This document shows, piece by piece, positions 7,658 through 16,027 of a stretch of DNA of 37,786 bases. The stretch spans positions 1-37,786 of the forward strand of contig JAFPCP010000021.1 of NCBI GenBank assembly GCA_017423825.1, given 5' to 3'. This stretch comes from Clostridia bacterium. GTDB taxonomy: Bacteria > Bacillota > Clostridia > Oscillospirales > Acutalibacteraceae. A program made the translations under genes and the position numbers. Numbering within the stretch: position 1 is the stretch's first letter; each line of letters opens with the position of its first letter. The notes below the pieces were generated by a model that searched no databases, was not told where the DNA came from, and worked only from the letters and a program-made list of their open reading frames with translations.

Positions 7658-9664
7658 TTAGTCCTCCGGAATAAGAGTAATGATTTCCTTAATACTCATA
7701 CACATATCGTCGGCTTCCTTGGCTCTGTGGTTTTCAAGGATTGTTTGAGCCGCCTTTTGCATGGCAGGGAATCCGCTTCTGGTGAGTTGGTTGGCATAAA
7801 TAACGACGTTTACGCCGCGAGCCTTAAATTCCTCCTCGGTAACCGTGTTGAAAGAAGTGGGTACAACAACGATGGGAGTGGTTGTATCCTTGGCTCTGAA
7901 CTTTTCAACAAACTCGAATATCTCGGCGGGGTCTTTCTTTCGGGAGTGTATCATAATAGCATCGGCGCCTGCGCCTGCAAAAGCAAAGGCACGCTCTAAT
8001 GCATCCTCCATACCTCTTTCAAGAATAAGGCTCTCAATACGAGCACAAATCATAAACTCAGAGGTTTTCTGTGCGTTCTTACCCGCCTTGATTTTCTCGC
8101 AGAAGTTTTCAATAGAATCTTGAGTCTGCTCAACCTCCGTGCCGAAAAGGGAGTTCTTTTTAAGGCCGGTTTTATCCTCGATAATGACCATCGAAACGCC
8201 CATTCTTTCAAGGCTCTTAACGGTGTAAACAAAATGCTCGGTAAGGCCGCCGGTATCGCCGTCGAAGATGATGGGCTTTGTTGTAACTTCCATAATATCG
8301 TCGATGGTTCTGAAACGGGAGGTCATATCAACAAGCTCAATGTCGGGTTTGCCCTTGGCGGTACTGTCGCAAAGGCTGGAAACCCACATGGCGTCGAACT
8401 GATAGGTTTTACCTTCTTGCAACACGGTGGTGTTTTCGGCAATGAGCCCGGTTATTCCGCTGTGTGCCTCTAATGCTGAAACACAGCCCTTTAAGTCAAT
8501 AAGCTTTCTTAATCTGCCGCGGCGAACGTCCGGCATCGAAAGACGCATTCTTGAACGCTTGTCAAGTTCTATAAACTCTTCACCGTTGGAGTAGGGGAAT
8601 TCAACAAGCTTGCCGCCATATTCGGCCAATATGCTTGTTACCTCGTCACGAATGGTTTTCTGGAAACCGGTTTTCCAATCATCACCGTGAACAACGTAGG
8701 TGGGTTTGAGTTTCCTCAAGTTTTCGGAATAGCTCAAATCCTTCTGCTCAATAACTTTATAAACACCGTTAATATTCTCAAAAATGGTTTTTCTCTGATT
8801 ATAGGCAACGAGCGGAAAGCGCTTGTAGCTAGAAATCGCCTCGTCTGACAATACGCCGATAATAAGTTTCCCAAGTCTTGCGGCCTTATTTATAATGGAA
8901 ATGTGTCCGCCGTGAATAACATCGGTAGAGAAACACATATAAACCGTTCTGTTGTTAAGCTCGGCAAGCTTGGACGAAACAATAGCCAAATCGTCCTGCG
9001 TATCAATTTCAGAGCAGAGTCTATCCGTAACATCAAGGGACTTGATAATAAGCTTATCGGTAATCTCGTTAAGAGCGTTCTCGGCATAGCACTTTCTGTT
9101 GTCGCTTTCACAGAATTGAACAATATTGTCAAGCCAAATTTTCCAATCGGCTTTGTTTAATTTGTAAACCGGCTGGCAGGCAACAGCATCGGTAAAAAAT
9201 TCAATGCCAACCTTTTTAATCTCGCCGTCCTTAACAACTGCCTTGAAATCTTTATCAGGCAAGGGCAAGGTGGAGCTGATGGTCATACAACTGTCGACAC
9301 TATTAACTACATCCTCTAAAACGGAGGCCTCAAACACCAAATCGCCGTGAAGCATAACGATATCGTCGTCAAGAAACTCTCTTGCGCAGTAAATGGAGTA
9401 AATGTAGTTGGTTTGATCGTAAATGGGGTTTTTTACAAATGTGATGTGCAAATCAAGTTCGAGTGAATTGCAGTAGTTGACAAGAACATCGTCGAAATAA
9501 CCGGTGGTCATAACTACTTCTCTGACGCCTACATCAGCAAGCAGTTTTAACTACCTGGATAAAATTGTTTCGGTTTTGGAAATTTCCGTCATACATTTAG
9601 GGTGTTCGCTTGTAAGAACGCCCATTCTGTGGCCGAGGCCGGAGTTAAGAATCAATGCTTTCAT
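7658..9664 (-). pseudogene. pepM: Nucleotidyltransferase - cytidylyltransferase - PEP mutase fusion with an in-frame amber codon
   Basis: Read through, the frame gives 668 codons and three domains. Domain one (about 1-235) is an NTP-transferase fold that begins MKALILNSGLGHRMG, as in phosphonate cytidylyltransferases of the PntC type. Domain two (about 240-365) is a cytidylyltransferase-like domain with HGGH at 251-254. Domain three (about 380-650) is PEP mutase with the signature EDKTGLKKNS at 496-505, which makes phosphonopyruvate from phosphoenolpyruvate. Codon 38 is TAG (9551-9553), one base from the Gln codon CAG, with no frame change. Translation would stop after 37 residues, or restart at ATG 9511, which loses the nucleotide-binding loop but keeps domains two and three. 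AGGAGTG lies just upstream of ATG 9664. A point mutation, a sequencing error or natural readthrough are all possible. The downstream genes look intact. Confidence 0.85.
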
Positions 9665-10053
9665 GTGTGTATCACTCCTATTAAAAATTTGTGCTTTCAT
9701 TTTTATTTGCAACAAAGCCAGTGTAATGGAAAGCAACCAAATTGGTCAACAATAAAGTGGATTTATTATCAAAAAAGGATTGAAAATCACGTAATGTTGA
9801 TATACAATAAACATATAGCAACAAAAAGGATGAGATTTTGTATCAATAGGTGCAAACATTAAAAAGAAAATTTGAGCTAAGAATGTCCCGGTAAGAGTTC
9901 GCAAACGAAGTAGGATAAGGCCTATTTTAATACATTACCCATAAACTGAAAATGAAACTATTTTCGAGAGAAGAAGTTGGCGTATGAGCCTTATACTTTG
10001 AATAGTGAATATGGAACGGGTATGTAGTATGCACAATCAAATAAGGAGTGTTA
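9665..10053. other. Divergent intergenic region between the phosphonate operon and the mutarotase gene
   Basis: I see no gene here. On the minus strand TTGACC (9744-9749) and TACACT (9720-9725), 18 bp apart, could drive the phosphonate operon. For the plus strand I see only weak matches near 9970-10010. No riboswitch pattern was recognised. Confidence 0.4.
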
Positions 10054-10056
10054 ATG

Positions 10057-10374
10057 ATGGAAAAATACGCATGGAAAGCACAAATCAAAGAAGGCAGTTT
10101 AAGTGAATACTGTAAAAGACATGATGAAATCTGGCCGGAAATGGTAACGGTTTTGAAGGCGGCCGGCATTAAAAATTACACCATCTGGAATGTTGGCAAT
10201 GACCTTTTTGGTTATTACGAATGCGAACACGGTATGGCGTACGCCACAAAGGTTCAGAGTGAAAGCCCTGTTGTGAAAAAGTGGGATGAATATATGAAGG
10301 ACATTTTAATTATGCCAATGGACCCCATTACCAAAGCACAGCCCCTGTTAAAGAAAGTTTTTGAACTGGATTAA
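10057..10374 (+). CDS. L-rhamnose mutarotase family protein
   Basis: A 105-residue protein of the RhaM/DUF718 family, small dimeric alpha/beta-barrel epimerases that interconvert alpha- and beta-L-rhamnose. The family pattern is visible as EYCKRHDEIWPEM near the N-terminus (the catalytic His region), then KNYTIWNVGNDLFGYYE, and a C-terminal tail rich in MDP. AAGGAG at 10043-10048 places the start at ATG 10057 (8 nt spacing) or ATG 10054 (5 nt). The gene stands alone between the phosphonate operon and a decayed gene, with a strong terminator behind it. No other rhamnose gene is nearby, so it may be a survivor of a sugar-utilisation cluster. Confidence 0.88.
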   Translation: MEKYAWKAQIKEGSLSEYCKRHDEIWPEMVTVLKAAGIKNYTIWNVGNDLFGYYECEHGMAYATKVQSESPVVKKWDEYMKDILIMPMDPITKAQPLLKKVFELD

Positions 10375-10453
10375 TAGAAAGCAAAGATTTTCACAAACAA
10401 AATCCGTCCCCTGTATTTTTCGCAGTTGAGACGATCCGTTATTTGCAAAAAAA

Positions 10454-10486
10454 GGCCCGAGAACCATTTGTTCTCGGGCCTTTTTT
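10454..10486 (+). terminator. Strong rho-independent terminator
   Basis: GGCCCGAGAAC (10454-10464) pairs with GTTCTCGGGCC (10470-10480), with A's before and TTTTTT after. It can work in both directions. Confidence 0.93.
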
Positions 10487-10504
10487 CGGTTTTAGGCGGT
10501 TGCT

Positions 10505-10582
10505 TTAATCGCCAAAGTGTTTGTATAGTTCTTTCGCCATGTTTTCGGCAAGGATTGCCGAAAGTAAAAATGGTTTTGCCTG
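10505..10582 (-). pseudogene. Orphan 3' coding fragment
   Basis: A 25-codon open stretch on the minus strand ends in TAA at 10505-10507 and reads AKPFLLSAILAENMAKELYK plus HFGD. It looks like the amphipathic C-terminus of a real protein. A TGA lies directly upstream, and no start or ribosome site is present. It sits between the LamG remnant and a terminator. The parent family is not recognised. Confidence 0.3.
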
Positions 10583-10601
10583 TCAGGTTATAGGACGCGG
10601 T

Positions 10602-11535
10602 TTATTTCGCATATTCTCCAAACGACTTGGAGTACATTAAACCATCGGTGTCGGAGGCAACCCACAAAGCGTCTTCTTTGAGCTCCTCTTCGGTGCGAAT
10701 GTCGCTGAACAGGTTGACTGTGTAGATTTTACCTTTGAAGAGCTGGTCGGTTGTATCTCTGCCGTCACCGCCGATAAACATGTTGTTCTGCTTATCCGTC
10801 ATGGGAGAGCCCATATCCACGGTTTCTTTGAGCTCGCCATTGACATACAGGTTGACCATGTTGCCGTCCACCGTGAATGTTCATTTCCGCCTTTTCGCAG
10901 ATAACCGCCACGGCACCGCCCACTTTTACGGGGTAGGAAACCACGTAGTTTTCCTCGAATGTTCTCTCGTTGCCAACCTTTTTGTTGTTAACAATAGAGA
11001 CGTCCGCGTAAATGTTAACAATGGCTTGTTTGGACAGGAAAAGCGCACTACCCACTACATCGACGGTGGTATTATCTTTGTTGCCGTCAATGGTGAATAG
11101 ATCCGCTTCTTCGGAAAAAGAGCCCAAAGTGAAGGTGATCTCTTCTTCTGTCAGCACGCCATCTTTATCTGCGCCGACAACGAAGATGTCCGAAGCAAAC
11201 TCCGCTGCTCGGGTTAAGGTTCGTTTTTCGCGCGCATAGAGTTTCAGATTGTTGGTGACATAGAAGGTTCTGTCCAGTTGGAAGTCGGCCCCAATACAAA
11301 TGACGCTGTATTGAGCATCAATGGCCGCCTCCAACTCATCGGCGCTATAAACAATTTCGCCGACGTCGTCCCCTCCTGTTTCGATTTGGGGTGTTTCAAC
11401 AGGGGTTTCTGTTTCGGTTTCCGTTTGGACTTCTGTGCTCGCACCTGTTGCAAAAACAAAGGATGGGCAAGCAGAAAAGAGCAAGCAAAAACTCAACAGT
11501 AAAGCCAGGGTTCTCGCACACAGTTTCTTTTTCAT
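10602..11535 (-). pseudogene. Secreted beta-helix/LamG surface protein collapsed by an internal deletion and frameshift
   Basis: The 5' part starts at ATG 11535 (AGGAAAGG about 8 nt upstream) with a signal peptide (MKKKLCARTLALLLSFCLL to VFATG), then a Thr/Glu-rich linker. A region typical of parallel beta-helix adhesins follows, ending GGAVAVICEKAEMNIHGG. At about 10872-10880 the frame breaks. The next frame continues without gap as VDGNMVNLYVNGELKETV, IGGDG and GKIYTVNLFSD, the pattern of a LamG/concanavalin-like domain, and stops at 10602. Normal proteins of this build carry several hundred residues between the two parts. The break therefore looks like a deletion joining distant parts of one gene, although an assembly collapse between repeats is possible. 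Confidence 0.75.
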
Positions 11536-11876
11536 TTGAACAACCTTTCCTACCGCTTTTGGCGAACGGTAAATTTGATATTTGCCTAATAATAAAGTAC
11601 AACAAAAAATAACAAAGCAAACCATTGGCATTTCAACCATTTTTTGCAGCCATAATTTGTGCGTTTAGACGCAAGAAAATCAGGTTTTTTGGTTGTAATC
11701 GGCGAAACGGTTTGCTTTTTGAACGTTTCGGTCGAACGCGGCTGTTTACCGCAATGGTTCTGTTTGTTCACAGCGTTGGGGGAATATTTGCATAAGTGAA
11801 GAATAAAAACTGGACAAAGGCACAAAAAAGGAGTATAATACAGAGGATTATTGGTCTTTTCAAGGAGGAAACAAGC
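11536..11876. other. Divergent intergenic region at the compositional boundary
   Basis: It holds the leader and possible promoter of the decayed surface gene (minus strand TTGTTA, 17 bp, TTATTA near 11582-11610) and the promoter of the next lipoprotein on the plus strand. No further gene is seen. The sequence becomes clearly GC-richer to its right. Confidence 0.5.
11811..11839 (+). promoter_or_regulatory. SigA-like promoter of the foldase-like lipoprotein gene
   Basis: TGGACA (11811-11816) is followed by a 17-bp spacer and a perfect TATAAT (11834-11839). Transcription should begin near 11846, about 30 nt upstream of the start codon. Confidence 0.85.
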
Positions 11877-12983
11877 ATGACAAAGCATGTTAAACGAACC
11901 TTCGTTGCCGTTTTGGCGGTGGCGCTGTCCGCTGCACTGCTGTTGAGCGGCTGTTCTGCGCCGAAGTTGATTATCGGCGGCATTTCCCGTACCGCCGGCA
12001 CGATAGGGGAAGAAAAAGTGGCCACCGGCGAATATTTGGCCTATTTGTATAATTCTTTTTACTCGATGTACTATTCGCAGGGATTATATCAGTATGCGCA
12101 ATACGGATATGATGCATGGGGACAGGAATACACCTACGGCGAAGGCGATGACGAACAAAAGGTGGATTTGGCGGAGTATATAAAACTCACCGCCAAGGAC
12201 AACTTGGTGCGTCAGGCGGCGCTGCGTCAGTTGCTGAAAAAGTATAACATCGAATGGAACGCCGACAAGTTAAAAGAGACCGAGGAACAACTGGCTTCTT
12301 TGGGAAAAGATGCATATCTGGCACTCGGCATAAACGACGAGCATTTCGCCGATGCGTATAAACAACTCGTGCTCAATGAGTATAGCGTGTTTTACACCTT
12401 GTACGGCAAGGGCGGCGAGCGCGAGGTATCCGAAGCCGACCGCCGCGCGTATTTTGAAAAGAACTTTGTTTCCTACAAAATCATCGAGATGTCTTTGCTG
12501 GACAGCGAAGGCGCGGAGATGGGCGACAAAGCCAAAAAAGAGGTCACCGATGAACTGGAAGACTATCTGGCCATTTACAAACAAACCGGTAGTTTTGAAA
12601 AAGCGGTAGACACCTACAATAAGAGCCAAGCCACAGACGGCGAAGAGACACAGGCCAGCACCGATGCGCAGAACCGGAAGGACGTGGATGCATCGCAAGC
12701 GGACGAGCAACTGATAAAAGCGGTGCGCAGCGTGGATGTCGGTTCGGCAAAGGTGGTCACCTACAAAGCAGGCGGCACCACGCCGACAGCGGCGCTGATA
12801 TTGCGGTTGGATATCCATACGCCGAACACCCTGTTTGCGGACAAAACCGAAGAGATTTTGTATGGTGCCAAACATGAGGAATTTGATGCCGAAGTGCAAA
12901 AAGTCATCGATGGCCTGCCCGTGAAATTAAAAGCCTCTGTTGTTAAAAAGTGCAGCCCCAAGAACTTCGTGACGAATGAATAA
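11877..12983 (+). CDS. Lipoprotein resembling the N-terminal part of SurA/PrsA foldases
   Basis: The 368-residue product has a lipoprotein signal with lipobox LLSGC (Cys about residue 23). It continues with SRTAGTIGEEKVATGEYLAYLYNSF, close to the way extracytoplasmic peptidyl-prolyl isomerases of the PrsA/SurA class begin their helical chaperone domain. The centre is helical and charged. I do not see a clear parvulin domain, so catalytic isomerase activity is doubtful; a chaperone-like role at the outer face of the membrane is inferred. ATG 11877 follows AAGGAGG with 7 nt spacing. It has its own promoter (11811-11839) and terminator (12996-13029), so it is a single-gene unit. Confidence 0.75.
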   Translation: MTKHVKRTFVAVLAVALSAALLLSGCSAPKLIIGGISRTAGTIGEEKVATGEYLAYLYNSFYSMYYSQGLYQYAQYGYDAWGQEYTYGEGDDEQKVDLAEYIKLTAKDNLVRQAALRQLLKKYNIEWNADKLKETEEQLASLGKDAYLALGINDEHFADAYKQLVLNEYSVFYTLYGKGGEREVSEADRRAYFEKNFVSYKIIEMSLLDSEGAEMGDKAKKEVTDELEDYLAIYKQTGSFEKAVDTYNKSQATDGEETQASTDAQNRKDVDASQADEQLIKAVRSVDVGSAKVVTYKAGGTTPTAALILRLDIHTPNTLFADKTEEILYGAKHEEFDAEVQKVIDGLPVKLKASVVKKCSPKNFVTNE

Positions 12984-12995
12984 CCCAACAAACAG

Positions 12996-13029
12996 ACAAG
13001 CCCGCACGGGATATCCCGTGCGGGCTTGT
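12996..13029. terminator. Bidirectional terminator between convergent genes
   Basis: A 34-bp almost perfect palindrome has arms ACAAGCCCGCACGGGAT and ATCCCGTGCGGGCTTGT. It ends both the lipoprotein gene and the small minus-strand gene that starts at 13354. Confidence 0.9.
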
Positions 13030-13039
13030 GTTGTATATG

Positions 13040-13354
13040 TCAACTGGTATAATCTTCGAGAAGCAGGGAGAGTTCCGTTTCATCTTCTACGGGGATGCCG
13101 GCTTGCACCTGCTTTTGCATATCCTCCGGCAGGGCGCTGACCGGCATATCAAACACCTGCATGGGATAGTCTTTTTGCCCCTCAAAGACGGCGACCTGTC
13201 CTTCCCAGTTGCCAATCACAAAGCGGGAGGTATACGGGGTCGGGGTTTCTGCGCGGGCGGGGAGAAAGAACCGAAAAATAACAAACAATGCCACGGCGGC
13301 TATCGCCAAGGACACGAAAACAGCCAACAAAACGGAACGCCAAGTGGAGCGCAT
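13040..13354 (-). CDS. Small single-pass membrane protein, tentatively BofC C-terminal-domain-like
   Basis: The 104-residue product has one transmembrane helix (about residues 7-29, VLLAVFVSLAIAAVALFVIF). A short extracytoplasmic domain follows: FVIGNWEGQVAVFEG, VFDMPVSALPEDMQKQVQAGI and ELSLLLEDYTS. The pattern of a sheet strand followed by LPEDMQ and LLEDYTS reminds me of the small domain at the end of BofC, a forespore regulator of sigma-K processing, but this is from memory and tentative. ATG 13354 has AGAGGG 6 nt upstream; the in-frame ATGs at 13360 and 13372 lack that spacing. It is convergent with the foldase-like gene. Confidence 0.65.
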   Translation of the reverse strand: MRSTWRSVLLAVFVSLAIAAVALFVIFRFFLPARAETPTPYTSRFVIGNWEGQVAVFEGQKDYPMQVFDMPVSALPEDMQKQVQAGIPVEDETELSLLLEDYTS

Positions 13355-13424
13355 CGCCATCCCTCTTTCCATGGATTTTTGTTAGCATGTCCCGATGGAT
13401 TAAAAATATACGCGGATAAAAACT

Positions 13425-13525
13425 ATGCATTTTTGGCACAAAATGCATAAAATACGGAAAAAGTTGGATTTTAGGGCAAAAATCGTTAATTTAGGTTTGA
13501 CATTTGGCCTGTTTTGCAATACTAT
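13425..13525 (+). promoter_or_regulatory. Promoter and palindrome upstream of the penicillin-binding protein gene
   Basis: TTGACA (13497-13502) is followed by a 17-bp spacer and TACTAT (13520-13525), a good SigA-type promoter. About 50 bp upstream a 9-bp inverted repeat, ATGCATTTT (13425-13433) and AAAATGCAT (13440-13448), could bind a regulator or serve the divergent gene. Confidence 0.75.
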
Positions 13526-13611
13526 TAGTATGTATATTTTTGTAATTTTGGCAGGCCAAGTGATTGACCGAGGTACGTGGCTGCGGCCACGACCGAAGGA
13601 GGGAAAACCGT

Positions 13612-15978
13612 ATGGCGAGAAAACCGTTGCGTCCGCGCTTGACGCTGAAAGAGAGGGTGCAGGAATGGCCCGACCGTTTGTGTCGGTGGTTGCGTGCATT
13701 TGTGCGTAGCTGGGTGCGCCCGACTCCCCAAGATAAGAAGAACCGTCGTCGGTTTTTGCGACGGATTGGCCGCGTGTGCCTGACCGGCGTGCTCGTGGGG
13801 GTTATTTCTCTGTGCATCGTGGGCAGCGTGTTGGTTGTGTATGTCATGAGCAACTTCAACGCCGATGAATATATTCCGGTGCTTGGCGAAATGTCGATGG
13901 AAAACCGCTCGGTTATCTACGTGAAAAACGACGCGGGCAAATTCGAAGCGTATCACAACTTACAGGGCGGCAATTCTGTTTGGACGGATTTGGATAAAAT
14001 CCCGCTCAATCTACAAAAGGCGGTTATCGCGATTGAGGACGAGCGTTTCGGTGAACACGAAGGCGTGGACTGGAAACGCACCGTGTCCGCGTTTGTCAAC
14101 CTGTTTCTCAACCGCATATTCCATCTGGACAGCACGGAATACGGCGGCTCTACGATTACGCAGCAGCTCATTAAAGTAACCACGCAGAACACCGACCATA
14201 GCATTGAGCGGAAGATTAACGAAATTTTGGCGGCTATGGAATTGGAGCGTAGCGAATATACCAAAGAACAGGTGCTAGAAGGCTATCTCAACAACCTGCC
14301 GCTCACCGGGGATTTGGTGGGCGTGGGTATCGGTGCTCGCTATTATTTCGGCAAAGAGGTCTCCGACCTGAGCTTGGCAGAATGTGCGGTGCTTGCGAGC
14401 ATCACCAACAACCCCAGCATCTATCACCCGTATCAACGCCCGGAAAACGTGCGCCAACGGCAGAAACTCGTGTTAGCCAAGATGTATGAATTGGAATTCA
14501 TCACCCGGGACGAATATATCAACGCCCTCAATGAAGAATTGGTGTTCAAAAGCAGTGCGACCAGGCTGGAAACGCAGGATTACTATGTCGACCTGGTGGT
14601 GGAAGACGTTATCGAAGACCTGATGGAAGAATACGGCTACACCTACAACTATGCAGAAAACATGGTGTATTACGGCGGACTGAACATCTATTCCGCCGAA
14701 GACCCCGACCAACAGTTGGCGGTAGAAGCGATTTATGCAGACGAAGATAACTATCCCGCGAAACGGCAAAGCGACGAGAAACAGCCGCAGACCTGCTTCT
14801 TTGCGGTGGATGAAACCGGTCGCGTGGTTGCGACCATTGGCGGCCGCGGAGAAAAGACGGAAAACCGCGTGCTCAACCGCTCCACACAATCGGTGCGCTC
14901 TCCTGGTTCGTCCATGAAACCGATCACCTCGTATGGCCCGGCGATTGCGCTGGATTTGGTGCATTATTCTTCGATGTTGCGGGATGCCCCCATCACATTG
15001 CCTAATGGGACAAAATGGCCGCACAACTACGAAATGAAATCCACGCCGGATAACGGAAATGTGTTATTGGGTATCGCCTTGCAAAAATCCCTCAACACCA
15101 CCGCCGCGCGGTTGGTGCAACAGTTGACACCGGAACGCAGTTTTAATTATGCCACCAACACCTTCCAGTTAAGCACGCTGGTAGAGGCGCGCTCGGTCAA
15201 CGGCAGCATCAAAACCGATATAGACCTTTCGCCGCTGGCGCTCGGCGCTCTCACCGACGGCGCAACCGCCCGTGACATGGCCGCCGCGTATGCGGTGTTT
15301 GCCAACGGCGGGTATTATAACGAGCCCTACACCTACTACAAGGTGACAAAGGGCAGCGGGGATGACGAAACCACCGTGCTCACCGGCGGTCAAAAATCGG
15401 TGATGGTTTTGGATGCGCAGTCCAGTTACGTCATTGAGAAATTGTTGGAACGTGTAACGGTGTATGGCACCGCCGCGGATATCGGTAAATCCTGGAAAGG
15501 GTGGCCCGTGTTCGGAAAAACCGGTACGTCTGAGAACGAGCAGGACGTGTATTTTGCCGGTGGTACGCCGTATTATACTGCATCGAGCTGGTTTGGATAC
15601 GACAACAACCAGGCGCTCAGCAAAGCGCAAACCGGTGCCGCGAAAAAGTTGTGGAACTTGGCAATGAAAGCCTTGCATCGCAACCTGCAAATCAAAGATT
15701 TTGAACAGCCCAGCGGCGTGGAAACGCATAAATATTGCACCGCCACGGGCGAATTGGCCACCGAGGCCTGTCCTAAGACGGACACGGGTGTGTATAAATC
15801 CACCAACAAGCCGGGCGTATGTTCGACGCACGGCGGTGCGGCCGCCACAAAGCCCACCACCACGGCGCCTTCGACTACCACCACTAGCCCATCCGCAGAA
15901 ACCTCCACGACCACCGCGGTCACGGATTCGGAGGACAATCCGGCGGATGAGCAGGGTGCGCCTGTCGAGACCGAATGA
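13612..15978 (+). CDS. Bifunctional class A penicillin-binding protein (glycosyltransferase and transpeptidase)
   Basis: The 788-residue protein polymerises lipid II and cross-links the glycan at the outer face of the membrane. A basic cytoplasmic tail is followed by one transmembrane helix (about residues 60-85). The family 51 glycosyltransferase domain shows EDERFGEHEGVDW with the catalytic Glu, GGSTITQQL, RKINEILAAMELE and the YFGK region. The transpeptidase domain has the nucleophile motif SSMK at residues 433-436, SLN near 490, and KTGT starting at Lys636. The C-terminus is a low-complexity Thr/Ser/Pro tail, perhaps surface exposed. ATG 13612 has AAGGAGGG upstream; an in-frame TTG at 13564 does not. 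It is followed after a short gap by homoserine dehydrogenase with no evident terminator, so co-transcription is possible. PBP1A type is the best fit. Confidence 0.95.
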   Translation: MARKPLRPRLTLKERVQEWPDRLCRWLRAFVRSWVRPTPQDKKNRRRFLRRIGRVCLTGVLVGVISLCIVGSVLVVYVMSNFNADEYIPVLGEMSMENRSVIYVKNDAGKFEAYHNLQGGNSVWTDLDKIPLNLQKAVIAIEDERFGEHEGVDWKRTVSAFVNLFLNRIFHLDSTEYGGSTITQQLIKVTTQNTDHSIERKINEILAAMELERSEYTKEQVLEGYLNNLPLTGDLVGVGIGARYYFGKEVSDLSLAECAVLASITNNPSIYHPYQRPENVRQRQKLVLAKMYELEFITRDEYINALNEELVFKSSATRLETQDYYVDLVVEDVIEDLMEEYGYTYNYAENMVYYGGLNIYSAEDPDQQLAVEAIYADEDNYPAKRQSDEKQPQTCFFAVDETGRVVATIGGRGEKTENRVLNRSTQSVRSPGSSMKPITSYGPAIALDLVHYSSMLRDAPITLPNGTKWPHNYEMKSTPDNGNVLLGIALQKSLNTTAARLVQQLTPERSFNYATNTFQLSTLVEARSVNGSIKTDIDLSPLALGALTDGATARDMAAAYAVFANGGYYNEPYTYYKVTKGSGDDETTVLTGGQKSVMVLDAQSSYVIEKLLERVTVYGTAADIGKSWKGWPVFGKTGTSENEQDVYFAGGTPYYTASSWFGYDNNQALSKAQTGAAKKLWNLAMKALHRNLQIKDFEQPSGVETHKYCTATGELATEACPKTDTGVYKSTNKPGVCSTHGGAAATKPTTTAPSTTTTSPSAETSTTTAVTDSEDNPADEQGAPVETE

Positions 15979-16027
15979 ACAAACCATAGGATAAACCAAC
16001 TTGTTTGCAAAAGAAAAGGATGATTGT

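Noticed and set aside
9551-9553. TAG reassigned to an amino acid in this organism
   Set aside because: TAG ends the dehydrogenase gene (6552-6554) just before the next start and ends the parA-like gene (19374-19376); a general reassignment would fuse or extend these genes. Local readthrough remains possible.
13953-14264. Long open frames antisense to the penicillin-binding protein, hom, rnf, clpB and dnaJ genes
   Set aside because: These are frame shadows in GC-richer coding sequence, lacking ribosome sites and recognisable protein patterns.
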